From assembly GCF_002531725.1 (NCBI RefSeq), contig NZ_NWSQ01000020.1, positions 61,930-125,929 on the forward strand: 64,000 nt of DNA, written 5' to 3'. The DNA comes from Rhizobium sp. L43. GTDB lineage: Bacteria > Pseudomonadota > Alphaproteobacteria > Rhizobiales > Rhizobiaceae. The position numbers and the translations under genes are program-made. The notes below the pieces were generated by a model, which was not told the origin of the DNA, did no database searches, and was given only the letters and a program-made list of their open reading frames with translations. Below are positions 1 to 8,095 of this stretch, piece by piece; the stretch's first letter is position 1; each line of letters opens with the position of its first letter.

Positions 1-458
1 TTGTCGACGGTCTTCGGCAGGCCGACGACAGTGAGGTTGTAGCCGTTGGCAGCGAGGTAGGCGGCAAGGTCGGCGGCGGTGGTGTTGGTGTCGTCGCCGC
101 CGATCGTGTGGAGAATGGTGATGCCGTCATTGGCGAGGCGTTCGGCGGCGACCCTGAGCGGGTTCTCGCCTTCCTTGACCAGGCCGCGCTTGACGCAGTC
201 GGCAGCATTGGTGAGTTTGACGCGGCTGTTGCCGATCGGCGAGCCGCCATAACGATGCAGCAGCGGCGCCTTTTCGCGCATCTCGCGGGTGATCTCGATG
301 CTGTCGCCGGTGAGCACGCCCTGGTAGCCGGACTTGTACGCGACGATATCGAGGTCGGGTGCGACGTCGCTGTAGCGTTCGATGAGGCCGCCGACGGCGG
401 AGGAAAGACAGGGCGCCAGGCCTCCGGCGGTCAGCATTGCGACTTTCTGCTTGGCCAT
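1..458 (-). CDS. pfp: PPi-dependent 6-phosphofructokinase, N-terminal part (truncated by window edge)
   Basis: This is the first ~152 residues of a phosphofructokinase read on the minus strand; the C-terminus lies outside the window. It begins MAKQKVAMLTAGGLAPCLSS and carries IGGDDTNTTAADLA. In the family, GGDD with a second Asp marks the pyrophosphate-dependent enzymes, whereas ATP-dependent PFKs have GGDG, so the phosphoryl donor is probably PPi. The enzyme would interconvert fructose 6-phosphate and fructose 1,6-bisphosphate in the cytoplasm. The ATG at 456-458 is preceded by a strong ribosome site (GGAGGG, minus strand, within 461-468). It is transcribed divergently from the downstream genes, with about 500 bp between. 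Confidence 0.88.
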   Translation of the reverse strand, partial: MAKQKVAMLTAGGLAPCLSSAVGGLIERYSDVAPDLDIVAYKSGYQGVLTGDSIEITREMREKAPLLHRYGGSPIGNSRVKLTNAADCVKRGLVKEGENPLRVAAERLANDGITILHTIGGDDTNTTAADLAAYLAANGYNLTVVGLPKTVD

Positions 459-496
459 GATCCCTCCTATGGCGTTTCGGTGCGGCGGTGTCGGCG

Positions 497-600
497 AAAG
501 CGCTTCGCATCACATTTGATTCATGCGACGCGCTTAGCCCTTTGTTTTTATGCATGTCGTTATTCCGGAACCGCTGCACACTTCCGGGCGACATGCATGA
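497..600. repeat. Rhizobial intergenic repeat hairpin, copy A
   Basis: An intergenic block with a perfect 10-bp inverted repeat (ATGCATGTCG at 550-559, CGACATGCAT at 589-598) and an inner stem CCGGAA/TTCCGG around a loop containing CCGCTGCACA. A diverged copy lies at 43626-43713 with the same loop and outer stem. I recall similar sequences between genes in many Rhizobium genomes. The remainder of the 459-973 gap shows no gene I can support. Confidence 0.6.
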
Positions 601-973
601 GCGCATGGATGCGGCAGGGAAAGGGACCTGTAAAGTAAAGAATTTACGAAAAGCGCGCCTTTCTGCCGCGTGGTGACCGGAAGGGCTGATATAATCGTTT
701 CAAGGCGGTTCTGACTGTCGAGAACTGTTGTGGAAATTGCCGAAGGCCTGCGCTCCTGAGCCCACATATTGGACAGATGCCGGTCATGCCGGCGGCGCCG
801 AGCCTTGCCCTCATACGGGATCAAAGCGAGCGTGATGATCCTTTGCTGCGGTGCGACAATTACCAAATCGTGAAAACTGTGTTCGGCCCTACGACCAATA
901 GTCGCCTTGCAAAGGCTGCGATTCTTTGGTCAAGCTGTTCGCTATAAGTTGACAAGTATGTGCGAGATTTTCG

Positions 974-1681
974 ATGTCCTTCTGGGAAAAACTGTTGAAT
1001 GCCATTGGCAATACCGCGGGCAATGCGCTCTCCGCGGTGGTCGAGGCTATCCGAACGGTTTTCGAAGGCGATCCCGAGACCCGGCGCAAGGTGGCTTTCT
1101 CCGTGGCGATTATCGCGCTGTCGGCCAAGATGGCCAAGGCCGACGGCATCGTCAGCGAGAAGGAGGTCGAAGCCTTCCGCGAAATCTTCGAATTCCCCGA
1201 GGATCAAGCGAAGAACGTCGCCAGGCTGTACAATCTGGCACGCCAGGATGTGGCCGGCTACGAAGCCTATGCCGAACGGCTCTCGACGCTCTGCGTCACC
1301 TGCGCGGCCAATTGCACGGTGCTGGAAGACGTGCTCGACGGCCTCTTCCATATCGCCAAGGCCGACGGGTTGATTCACGAGAAGGAACTGAATTTCCTGC
1401 GCCATATCGGCGAGATCTTCGAGATGAGCGAGACCCGCTTCGAGCAGATCGCCGCCCGCCATGTCTCATCTGGCGGCGATCCTTACAAGGTGCTCGGCGT
1501 CTCGCCTTCGGATGATTTTCCGACCATCCGCCGTCGCTACCATGGCCTCGTCAGCGAACATCATCCCGATCGGCTGATCTCACGCGGCGTGCCGAAGGAA
1601 TTCCATGTGATCGCCAATGAACGCATGGCGGCGTTGAACGCCGCCTATGCGGCGATCGAGAAGGAACGCCGCGCCGCATGA
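974..1681 (+). CDS. DjlA-like TerB/J-domain protein, apparently soluble
   Basis: A 235-residue protein with an alpha-helical TerB-like region (about residues 35-165) and a C-terminal J domain (about 169-235) holding the HPD motif at 197-199, needed in the family to stimulate DnaK ATPase. The TerB region contains two similar AKADG motifs followed by helices (residues 54 and 128), suggesting an internal duplication. Escherichia coli DjlA has an N-terminal membrane anchor; here the N-terminus is amphipathic and no membrane segment is evident. It overlaps the following amidase gene by ATGA (1678-1681), so the two are probably translationally coupled, hinting at an envelope-related job. The start is an ATG; no strong ribosome site is visible. 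Confidence 0.8.
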   Translation: MSFWEKLLNAIGNTAGNALSAVVEAIRTVFEGDPETRRKVAFSVAIIALSAKMAKADGIVSEKEVEAFREIFEFPEDQAKNVARLYNLARQDVAGYEAYAERLSTLCVTCAANCTVLEDVLDGLFHIAKADGLIHEKELNFLRHIGEIFEMSETRFEQIAARHVSSGGDPYKVLGVSPSDDFPTIRRRYHGLVSEHHPDRLISRGVPKEFHVIANERMAALNAAYAAIEKERRAA

Positions 1682-2439
1682 CCTCTTTCGAGGCCGACTT
1701 CAGCAGCGCCCGCGTGCAGCCTTCGCCGAACCACGGCGAGCGGGCGGACGGGCGCCGCCCAGACATGATCCTGTTGCACTATACCGGCATGCCGACGGCA
1801 GATGGCGCGCTCGACTGGCTCTGTCGCGCCGAGAGCCAGGTTTCCAGCAATTATTTCGTGCATGAGAACGGCGAGGTGGTGCAGCTCGTGCCGGAAACGC
1901 GCCGTGCTTGGCACGCCGGAAAGAGCAGCTGGCGCGGCGAAACGGATATCAATTCGCTGTCGATCGGCATCGAGATCGCCAATGCCGGCCATCCGGGCGG
2001 CCTTCCCGATTATCCGGAAGAGCAGATCGCCGCGGTGATCGAATTGTGTCGCGACTGTGTCAAACGTTGGTCGATCGCGCCGGAACGGGTGCTTGGGCAT
2101 TCCGATGTCGCCCCGATCCGCAAGGTCGATCCGGGCGAAAAATTCCCCTGGGCCGAGCTCCACCGGGCGGGCGTCGGGCACTGGGTCGAGCCGGCAAGGA
2201 TCGCCGGCGGGCGCTTCTTCCAGCGCGGCGATGCCGGCCAGCCTGTCGAAGCGCTGCAGTCGATGCTGTCGCTCTATGGTTATGGCACTGAGATCACAGG
2301 CCAATTTTCCGAAAAGACGGTGGGTGACGTGGAAGCTTTCCAGCGCCATTTCCGGCCCGAACGGGTTGACGGAATCGCCGATTTCTCGACGATCGACACG
2401 CTGCACCGGCTGCTGTCGGCGCTGCCGCGTTACTCCTGA
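1678..2439 (+). CDS. N-acetylmuramoyl-L-alanine amidase, AmpD-like, with peptidoglycan-binding domain
   Basis: A 253-residue Amidase_2 enzyme that would cut the bond between N-acetylmuramic acid and L-Ala of the stem peptide. Likely zinc ligands are H34 (LLHYTG), H141 and D151 (HSDVAPIRKVDPG); the 10-residue spacing of the last two matches AmpD (H154, D164). Residues ~180-250 form a PG_binding_1 module (GDAGQPVEALQSMLSLYGYG). No signal peptide is visible, so the protein is probably cytoplasmic, as for AmpD, acting on recycled anhydro-muropeptides, although the binding domain would also suit a periplasmic role. Its start overlaps the stop of the J-domain gene. Confidence 0.87.
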   Translation: MTSFEADFSSARVQPSPNHGERADGRRPDMILLHYTGMPTADGALDWLCRAESQVSSNYFVHENGEVVQLVPETRRAWHAGKSSWRGETDINSLSIGIEIANAGHPGGLPDYPEEQIAAVIELCRDCVKRWSIAPERVLGHSDVAPIRKVDPGEKFPWAELHRAGVGHWVEPARIAGGRFFQRGDAGQPVEALQSMLSLYGYGTEITGQFSEKTVGDVEAFQRHFRPERVDGIADFSTIDTLHRLLSALPRYS

Positions 2440-2700
2440 TCGGAAGAGCCAGGCGTCAGGGCGGATTTCTCGCGACCGGCGGGAAAACCGCCTCGCCACA
2501 TCATTTCCCTATTATCTCCTCATTGCGATGGTCTAAGGACGCCCGCTGAACAGCGCTCGCGGCTTTTTCAAGTGTAACGATGAGCGCCAAATGAAACGAT
2601 AAGAATTGCTGCGGAAGGCGATCAGTCCTTGATCGCCTATGACCGGATGACGGCGAGGCGCGCAGTCATGCAATTCTTTGGGTCGGAGTGAAGAGACTAT

Positions 2701-3228
2701 ATGAAGAATTTGATTGTTGGCGCTGCGGCGTGCTTCGGCATGCTGCTGGCAGGGTATAACTTTGCGTCGGCGAATGATGACTGGGGTATCAGGGCGCAAA
2801 CCATTTCATTGAAGACCGTCGATCGCCAGAGCGGCTATGCCATGCCGGACTTCTCCACCGCCGTTCCCTATGCCACGCTGATCAATAAATATGCCGCCGA
2901 ATACAACGTGCCTGTCGCACTCGCCCAGGCCGTCATTCGCGTCGAGAGCAATTTCAATCCGAAAGCACGCGGCAGCGCCGGCGAAGTCGGCCTGATGCAG
3001 ATCAAGCCGGCAACAGCCAGGATGATGGGATATTCCGGCACGCGCAAAGGCCTGTTCGATCCCGAAACCAACATCAAATACGGCATGAAATACCTGGCGG
3101 CCGCCCATCAGCTCGGTGGCGGGGAGACTTGCAACACCATCCTCAAATACAATGCCGGCCATGCCGCAACGCGGATGAACCCGGTGTCGAAGACCTATTG
3201 CGGCAAGGTCCTGGCGATGCTCGACTGA
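2701..3228 (+). CDS. Lytic transglycosylase, SLT domain, secreted
   Basis: A 175-residue precursor with a signal peptide (about residues 1-24, hydrophobic core followed by FASAN). The SLT domain covers about residues 55-165. E82 in the motif RVESNFNP is the expected catalytic glutamate, and GEVGLMQIKPATARMMGY is the usual glycine-rich and MQI motif. The enzyme would cleave the MurNAc-GlcNAc glycosidic bond of peptidoglycan in the periplasm, forming 1,6-anhydroMurNAc. It is shorter than Slt70 or MltC, being essentially a bare catalytic domain. A purine-rich stretch (GGAGTGAAGAG) lies just upstream. The gap 2440-2700 contains nothing else I can name. Confidence 0.88.
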   Translation: MKNLIVGAAACFGMLLAGYNFASANDDWGIRAQTISLKTVDRQSGYAMPDFSTAVPYATLINKYAAEYNVPVALAQAVIRVESNFNPKARGSAGEVGLMQIKPATARMMGYSGTRKGLFDPETNIKYGMKYLAAAHQLGGGETCNTILKYNAGHAATRMNPVSKTYCGKVLAMLD

Positions 3229-3359
3229 GCACAGTCAAGCGCGTCCGGCACGCGCGTCCAGGCAAGATGCCGTGGCGGCAATTTTGCGATATGAATCAGC
3301 GCGCTTGCCATGATATCCCGGCTTGATACGAGGTGGGCCACCTCGCAATAAGGTGGGAT

Positions 3360-4547
3360 ATGGCAGTCGATTTCAGGTTCATCGTCATCGGGCGCGGCAT
3401 GATGGGCGCGGCGGCCGCGCGGCATCTCTCCTCGATGACCGAAGGCATTGCGCTGATGGGCCCGCGCGAGCCGGAGGAGCGCAAGGTCCATGATGGCGTC
3501 TTCGCCAGCCACTACGACGAAGCGCGCATCACCCGCACCTTCGACGGCAATCTGGCCTGGGGAACCTTCGCCGCCCGCGCGCTCGACCGTTACCGTGAGA
3601 TCGAGGCAAGGAGCGGCATTTCCTTTTATTCGGAGGTCGGCTGCCTCTTTGCCGGTCCGACGCCAAAGGATGAGCAGGACTATATCAACCGGGCGCTGAC
3701 CGTCAGCGGGACCCTCGGCAGCGATATCGAGACCATCGCGCCGTCGGACCTTCGCCAACGTTTTTCCTATCTTGCCGTCGATCCTGATTTCACAGGATAT
3801 TTCGAGCGCAAGCGCGCCGGCCACATCAACCCGCGGGCGCTGGTGCGGGCGCAGGCGAGGCTTGCCGAACAGGGCGGCGTCTCGCTGATCGAGGCAACCG
3901 CGACATCCGTGCGCGACGCGGGTTCGCATGTCGAAGTGACTGCCGGCGGCAGAAGCTACAGCGCCGAGCGCGTACTGGTCGCGGCCGGCGGCTTCAGCAA
4001 TTTTCATAGCCTGCTGCCGCGTCCCATCGATACCAGGGTGATGGCGCGCACAGTCGTCTTCTACGAAATGGGCGAGCGTGAGATGGCGATCTTCGGCGAT
4101 ATGCCGTCGACCATCGTGCTCGGCGATCGGGAAGAGGACCACATCTATATTCTGCCGCCGGTGCGTTATCCCGACGGCAAGACCTATCTGAAACTCGGCG
4201 GCGATACCGAGGCGCTTTCCTTCCAGAAGCTGGAGGATGCCGGCGCGTGGTTCCGTTCTGACGGCAGTGCGGCCGAACGCGATCACCTCTCGCGCATCGC
4301 CCTGCAGCTGATGCCGGAGCTTGCCGGCTGCCCGGTTACTTCAGGCCCATGCGTGGCGAATTTCACGCCGACCGGCTACCCCTATGTCGGCTTCACGCAG
4401 TCGCCGCGCATCGGCGTGCTCACCGGCGGCAATTTCGTGGCAGCCAAATCTTCCGACGAACTCGGGCGCCTCGGCGCCGTGCTTCTGGCGGAAGGACGGC
4501 TCGGGGATGAGGATTTCGGCCGCGCGCTAACGCCGGTCTTCGCTTGA
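3360..4547 (+). CDS. FAD-dependent oxidoreductase, DAO/sarcosine-oxidase-like (first of tandem pair)
   Basis: A 395-residue flavoprotein of the D-amino-acid-oxidase fold. The dinucleotide motif is VIGRGMMGAAAARHL near the N-terminus. A Cys in GPCVANFTPTGYPYVG sits where monomeric sarcosine oxidases carry the Cys that binds FAD covalently; that alignment is inference. The substrate (an N-methyl or secondary amino acid is likely) cannot be read from the sequence. I chose the ATG at 3360, which follows AAGGTGGG and begins MAVDF, the same start as the downstream paralogue; an in-frame ATG 27 bp upstream is possible but lacks a ribosome site. The neighbouring gene is a close paralogue 10 bp downstream. 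Confidence 0.8.
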   Translation: MAVDFRFIVIGRGMMGAAAARHLSSMTEGIALMGPREPEERKVHDGVFASHYDEARITRTFDGNLAWGTFAARALDRYREIEARSGISFYSEVGCLFAGPTPKDEQDYINRALTVSGTLGSDIETIAPSDLRQRFSYLAVDPDFTGYFERKRAGHINPRALVRAQARLAEQGGVSLIEATATSVRDAGSHVEVTAGGRSYSAERVLVAAGGFSNFHSLLPRPIDTRVMARTVVFYEMGEREMAIFGDMPSTIVLGDREEDHIYILPPVRYPDGKTYLKLGGDTEALSFQKLEDAGAWFRSDGSAAERDHLSRIALQLMPELAGCPVTSGPCVANFTPTGYPYVGFTQSPRIGVLTGGNFVAAKSSDELGRLGAVLLAEGRLGDEDFGRALTPVFA

Positions 4548-4557
4548 GAGGGATAAC

Positions 4558-5733
4558 ATGGCAGTCGATTTCAAATATATCGTCGTCGGCCGCGGGCTGA
4601 TGGGAGCCGCCGCCGCGCGGCATCTGGCGCGGCAGACCGATGGGGTGGCTGTGATCGGCCCGGATGAGCCTGATGATCGCAAGGCGCATCAGGGCGTCTT
4701 TGCCAGCCATTACGACGAGGGGCGCATCACCCGCACCATCGATCCCGACCGCAACTGGGCGCTGCTCGCCAACCGCTCGATCGGCCGTTATGGCGAGATC
4801 GCCCGCGACAGCGGCATCGACTTCTATCGCGAGGTTGGCTGCGTCGTCGTCGCGCCTGATGGAAGCGACTATCTCGAAAACACCCGGAAGGCGGCCATTT
4901 CGCTCAGCGTCGAAACCGGCCTTCTCGATAAGGCAGGGCTGAAGGCCGCCTTTCCTTTCTTCACCTTTCCGGACGGCGGCGCCGGCGTCTTCGAGGCGAA
5001 GGGGGCCGGGCATATCAGCCCGCGTAAGCTGGTCAAGGCACAGTCGCTGCTGGCGGAAAAGGCGGGGGCGGCGGTTATCCGCGATTATGTCGTCTCAATC
5101 GGCAGCGAGGGCGGGTCGGCTGTCGTCAAGACATCAGGCGGCCAGACCTATCGCGCTGAAAAGGTGCTGCTGGCGGCAGGCGGATTTTCCATTGCGGAGA
5201 ATCTGTTGCCGCGGCCGGTTGCCATGACGGTTTATGCCCGGACCGTGACGCTGTTCGAGGTCAGAGAGGCCGATGCAGCGCGCCTGGCCGGGATGCCGTC
5301 GCTGATTTTCAAAACACCTGACATTCATATCTATCTGCTGCCGCCGATCCGCTATCCCGACGGCAAATTCTACCTGAAGATCGGCGGCGACCCGGACGAT
5401 CTGGTCCTTCGGGACGAGGCGGCGATGCGCGCCTGGTTCAAGACCGAGGGGCGCGACAGCGTGCGCGCGCATCTCACCCGCATCGTCAAAGGTCTCGTGC
5501 CCGACATGGCGCCGCTCTCGATTTCGACGGCCGCCTGCATCGTGTCGGAGACGGAAAGCGGCTACCCGATGATCGGTTATACCTCGTCGCCTGAGATCGC
5601 CGTGTTGACGGGCTGCGCCGGCACTTCGGCCAAGAGCTCGGATGAAATCGGCCGGCTCGGAGCTGAGCTGCTTTTGTCAGGCGGAATCAGCGGGCAGGGC
5701 TACTCCACGGATTTCACACCGCAATTTCGCTAA
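4558..5733 (+). CDS. FAD-dependent oxidoreductase, DAO/sarcosine-oxidase-like (second of tandem pair)
   Basis: A 391-residue paralogue of the preceding protein, beginning MAVDFKYIVVGRGLMGAAAA. Shared stretches include FASHYDEGRITRT, the GHISPRKLVKAQ segment (GHINPRALVRAQ in the first copy) and the C-terminal AKSSDEIGRLGAELLL. The candidate flavin-linking Cys is in TAACIVSETESGYPMIG. It also has GCAGTSAKS where the first copy has GGNFVAAKS near the C-terminal flavin-contact region, which may reflect a different substrate. The two genes are 10 bp apart, consistent with one transcript. The product is probably cytoplasmic and forms H2O2 if it is a true oxidase. Confidence 0.8.
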   Translation: MAVDFKYIVVGRGLMGAAAARHLARQTDGVAVIGPDEPDDRKAHQGVFASHYDEGRITRTIDPDRNWALLANRSIGRYGEIARDSGIDFYREVGCVVVAPDGSDYLENTRKAAISLSVETGLLDKAGLKAAFPFFTFPDGGAGVFEAKGAGHISPRKLVKAQSLLAEKAGAAVIRDYVVSIGSEGGSAVVKTSGGQTYRAEKVLLAAGGFSIAENLLPRPVAMTVYARTVTLFEVREADAARLAGMPSLIFKTPDIHIYLLPPIRYPDGKFYLKIGGDPDDLVLRDEAAMRAWFKTEGRDSVRAHLTRIVKGLVPDMAPLSISTAACIVSETESGYPMIGYTSSPEIAVLTGCAGTSAKSSDEIGRLGAELLLSGGISGQGYSTDFTPQFR

Positions 5734-5784
5734 CTCATATCATTTATTCGATAGCAATTGCCATCTCTCTCGTTTATGGGAGCC

Positions 5785-6184
5785 CTGCCAGTTGGCTGGG
5801 CAGCCGCGCTTTACCAATGCCGAAAGGCGGTAGGGTGAGGAAAGTCCGGGCTCCACGGAAACACGGTGCCGGATAACGTCCGGCGAGGGCGACCTCAGGG
5901 AAAGTGCCACAGAAAGCAAACCGCCTGTCATGACAGGTAAGGGTGAAAGGGTGGGGTAAGAGCCCACCGCATCTCCGGCAACGGAAATGGCACGGTAAAC
6001 CCCACCGGGAGCAAGACCGAATAGGGATGACGCGGCGGGCCGAAAGGCCCTCCGGCTGGTTTCCAGGCCAGTCATCCGGGTGGGTTGCGTGAGGCAGCGT
6101 GCGAGCGCTGTCCCAGAGGAATGGCTGCCACGTTCCGGTTCACGCCGGAGCCATACAGAACCCGGCTTACAGGCCAACTGGCGA
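5785..6184 (+). ncRNA. rnpB: RNase P RNA (class A)
   Basis: The catalytic RNA that matures tRNA 5' ends. Helix P1 is a perfect 10-bp pairing of GCCAGTTGGC (5787-5796) with GCCAACTGGC (6173-6182), which fixes both ends to within a few bases. The universally conserved core GAGGAAAGTCCGGGCTCC is at 5837-5854 and the 3' signature ACAGAACCCGGCTTAC at 6155-6170. Any reading frames across this interval are shadows. It lies between the oxidoreductase pair and the mraZ promoter region. Confidence 0.95.
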
Positions 6185-6339
6185 TTAACATTTGTGGCGC
6201 GATCAACCGCCGAATCACGGGATAATTTCCATATAAGCCGCTGAAACAAAATGTTTTCAAGGAGATGCTGATGCATCCCCTCCGGCTGAAATTCCTTTTT
6301 GTGAAAGTGCCGTCTTCACGCCTCTTGCGAGTGGTGATC

Positions 6340-6356
6340 CTAACCCTTTGTTAAAC
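6340..6356. promoter_or_regulatory. Possible CtrA site upstream of mraZ
   Basis: CTAA-N7-TTAA (6340-6343 and 6351-6354) differs by one base from the alphaproteobacterial CtrA consensus TTAA-N7-TTAA. It lies about 260 bp before the mraZ start, between rnpB and the MraZ operator. Such sites occur by chance in AT-rich gaps, so this is tentative. Confidence 0.3.
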
Positions 6357-6400
6357 TTAACGGCTTATAAATTTTTGATCATGCGTCCATTGCAAACTGG

Positions 6401-6440
6401 GCGTATCCCATTGACGCCCATATGGTCCCATGCTATCCCA
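6401..6440 (-). promoter_or_regulatory. MraZ operator: four TGGG boxes at 10-bp spacing
   Basis: CCCA occurs at 6407-6410, 6417-6420, 6427-6430 and 6437-6440, that is four TGGG boxes on the minus strand, one helical turn apart. MraZ of other bacteria binds TGGG-type direct repeats with 10-bp periodicity in its own promoter. The boxes are about 175 bp upstream of mraZ, implying autoregulation of the whole dcw cluster from a promoter near here. Confidence 0.75.
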
Positions 6441-6613
6441 AATGTGCACTGCACCGGGGCAATTACCTGCCCGTTCATCGCAAAGCAAAGGCGTCTTCCT
6501 CTCCGGAACCGTCGGAGGGGTTTTTGCTCATCCGGCTTGCGAAGCTGTGCCTGATATCGGGAGTTTCGGGCGTCTTTTGGTCCGGACCCCTGCGGGAACG
6601 GATGTTTCGTGTG

Positions 6614-7051
6614 ATGAACCGCTTCCTTTCGAACGTGACCAGCAGGATCGATGCCAAGGGCAGGGTTTCCGTGCCTTCCGCATTTCGTTCCGTGCTGGCG
6701 CAGCGCAATGTTCAGGAGCTCTATTGCTTCCAGGACTTTGTGTTTCCGGCGATCAGCGTCGGCGGTCCGGATCTTCTCGAAAGATTCGAGCGGCAGATTG
6801 CTGCGGAAGATCCGTTTTCGCCGGATGCGAACGAGATGTCGCTTCTCATTCATGGGGGCGGGGTCTTCATGAAGCTCGACGCCGAGGGGCGGCTGATGGT
6901 CACGGATTTCATTCGCGGCTTTACCGGCATCTCGGACGAAGTGACCTTCGTCGGTCGGGCGGATCATTTTCAGCTCTGGCAGCCGCAGGCTTTTGTGGCC
7001 GCGCAGGCACAGGCACGAGGGGAGCGCAAGCTGGCGGGCAAGCGTTCCTGA
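6614..7051 (+). CDS. mraZ: Transcriptional regulator MraZ
   Basis: A 145-residue protein with two AbrB-like MraZ domains. The first contains SRIDAKGRVSVPSAFR and the second MKLDAEGRLMVTDFI, the duplicated D-x-x-GR motif typical of the family. MraZ forms a ring-shaped oligomer that represses its own operon by binding TGGG repeats, which are present at 6407-6440. I start at ATG 6614 (MNRFLSNV); the in-frame ATG at 6602 (MFRV) is an alternative. It is the first gene of the dcw cluster, with rsmH 17 bp downstream. Confidence 0.92.
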   Translation: MNRFLSNVTSRIDAKGRVSVPSAFRSVLAQRNVQELYCFQDFVFPAISVGGPDLLERFERQIAAEDPFSPDANEMSLLIHGGGVFMKLDAEGRLMVTDFIRGFTGISDEVTFVGRADHFQLWQPQAFVAAQAQARGERKLAGKRS

Positions 7052-7068
7052 AAGAGCGAGGGAACGGA

Positions 7069-8094
7069 ATGGCGGCGAATCCTGGCGGAGGTTCAACTGA
7101 TGCCGGTGGCGGACCGGTTCGTCACATTCCGGTTCTTCTCGATGAAGTGCTTTCAGCGCTGGCGCCCGCACCCGGCACGCTCATCCTTGATGGCACATTC
7201 GGTGCGGGCGGCTACAGCTCGGCCATCCTCGCGGCCGGCGCCGAGGTGATCGCGCTTGACCGCGACCCCAGCGCGATTGCCGCTGGCCAGGCCATGGTCG
7301 CCGCCCATGGCGGTCGTCTCAAGCTCGTTCATTCGCAATTCTCACATCTCGCCGATCATGCGCCGCAAGGCGGACTTGATGGCGTCGTGCTCGATATCGG
7401 CGTTTCCTCGATGCAGATCGATGAGGCCGAGCGCGGTTTCTCCTTCCAGAAGAACGGGCCGCTCGACATGCGCATGTCGGCGACAGGCGTTTCTGCCGCC
7501 GATGTCGTCAATCGTGCCAAGGTCGCCGATCTCATCCGCATCTTTCATTTCCTTGGCGAGGAAAGCCAGTCGCCGCGCATCGCGCATGCGATCGAGAAGC
7601 GTCGCGAGGAAAAGCCGTTCGAAACGACGCGCGATCTTGCCGGTCTCATTGAGCTCGTCACCCCGCGCAAGATGAAGGACAAGATTCATCCGGCAACGCG
7701 CGTCTTCCAGGCGCTGCGCATCTTCGTCAACGACGAGCTCGGCGAGCTGGCGCAGGCGCTATTTGCCGCCGAGCGGGTGCTGAAGCCGGGCGGCCGGCTC
7801 GTCGTCGTCACCTTTCATTCGCTCGAAGACCGCATCGTCAAGAAATTCTTCTCCGACCGTGCCGGCAAGGCGTCGGGGTCGCGGCATCTGCCGGTCGCGC
7901 TTGAGCGGGCGGCAACGTTTGCGGCTGTGGGCAAGTCGATGGTTTCGGCAAGCGAGGCGGAGGCGGAGATCAATCCGCGCGCCCGCTCCGCCAAACTGCG
8001 CGCCGGCCTGAGGACGGATGCTGCTGCCGAAGCTGCGGATATGTCGCTCTTCGGGTTTCCCAATCTCGCCAGTCTCGGAAAGCTTGGAGGTTGA
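7069..8094 (+). CDS. rsmH: 16S rRNA (cytosine-1402-N4)-methyltransferase RsmH
   Basis: A 341-residue SAM-dependent methyltransferase (formerly MraW) that modifies the decoding centre of 16S rRNA. Visible motifs are PVLLDEVL near the N-terminus, the SAM-binding LDGTFGAGGYS followed by ALDRDPSA, DIGVSSMQIDEAERGFSF, and FHSLEDRIVKKFF towards the C-terminus. The reading frame stays open upstream across mraZ, but homology begins only after the ATG at 7069, which is preceded by GAGCGAGGGAACGGA. It directly follows mraZ, as in nearly all dcw clusters. Confidence 0.93.
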   Translation: MAANPGGGSTDAGGGPVRHIPVLLDEVLSALAPAPGTLILDGTFGAGGYSSAILAAGAEVIALDRDPSAIAAGQAMVAAHGGRLKLVHSQFSHLADHAPQGGLDGVVLDIGVSSMQIDEAERGFSFQKNGPLDMRMSATGVSAADVVNRAKVADLIRIFHFLGEESQSPRIAHAIEKRREEKPFETTRDLAGLIELVTPRKMKDKIHPATRVFQALRIFVNDELGELAQALFAAERVLKPGGRLVVVTFHSLEDRIVKKFFSDRAGKASGSRHLPVALERAATFAAVGKSMVSASEAEAEINPRARSAKLRAGLRTDAAAEAADMSLFGFPNLASLGKLGG

Positions 8095-8095
8095 T

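Noticed and set aside
5740..6276. Minus-strand open frame over the RNase P RNA
   Set aside because: The interval is explained by conserved rnpB sequence and structure.
6430..7068. In-frame upstream extension of rsmH
   Set aside because: It overlaps mraZ in another frame and RsmH homology starts at 7069.
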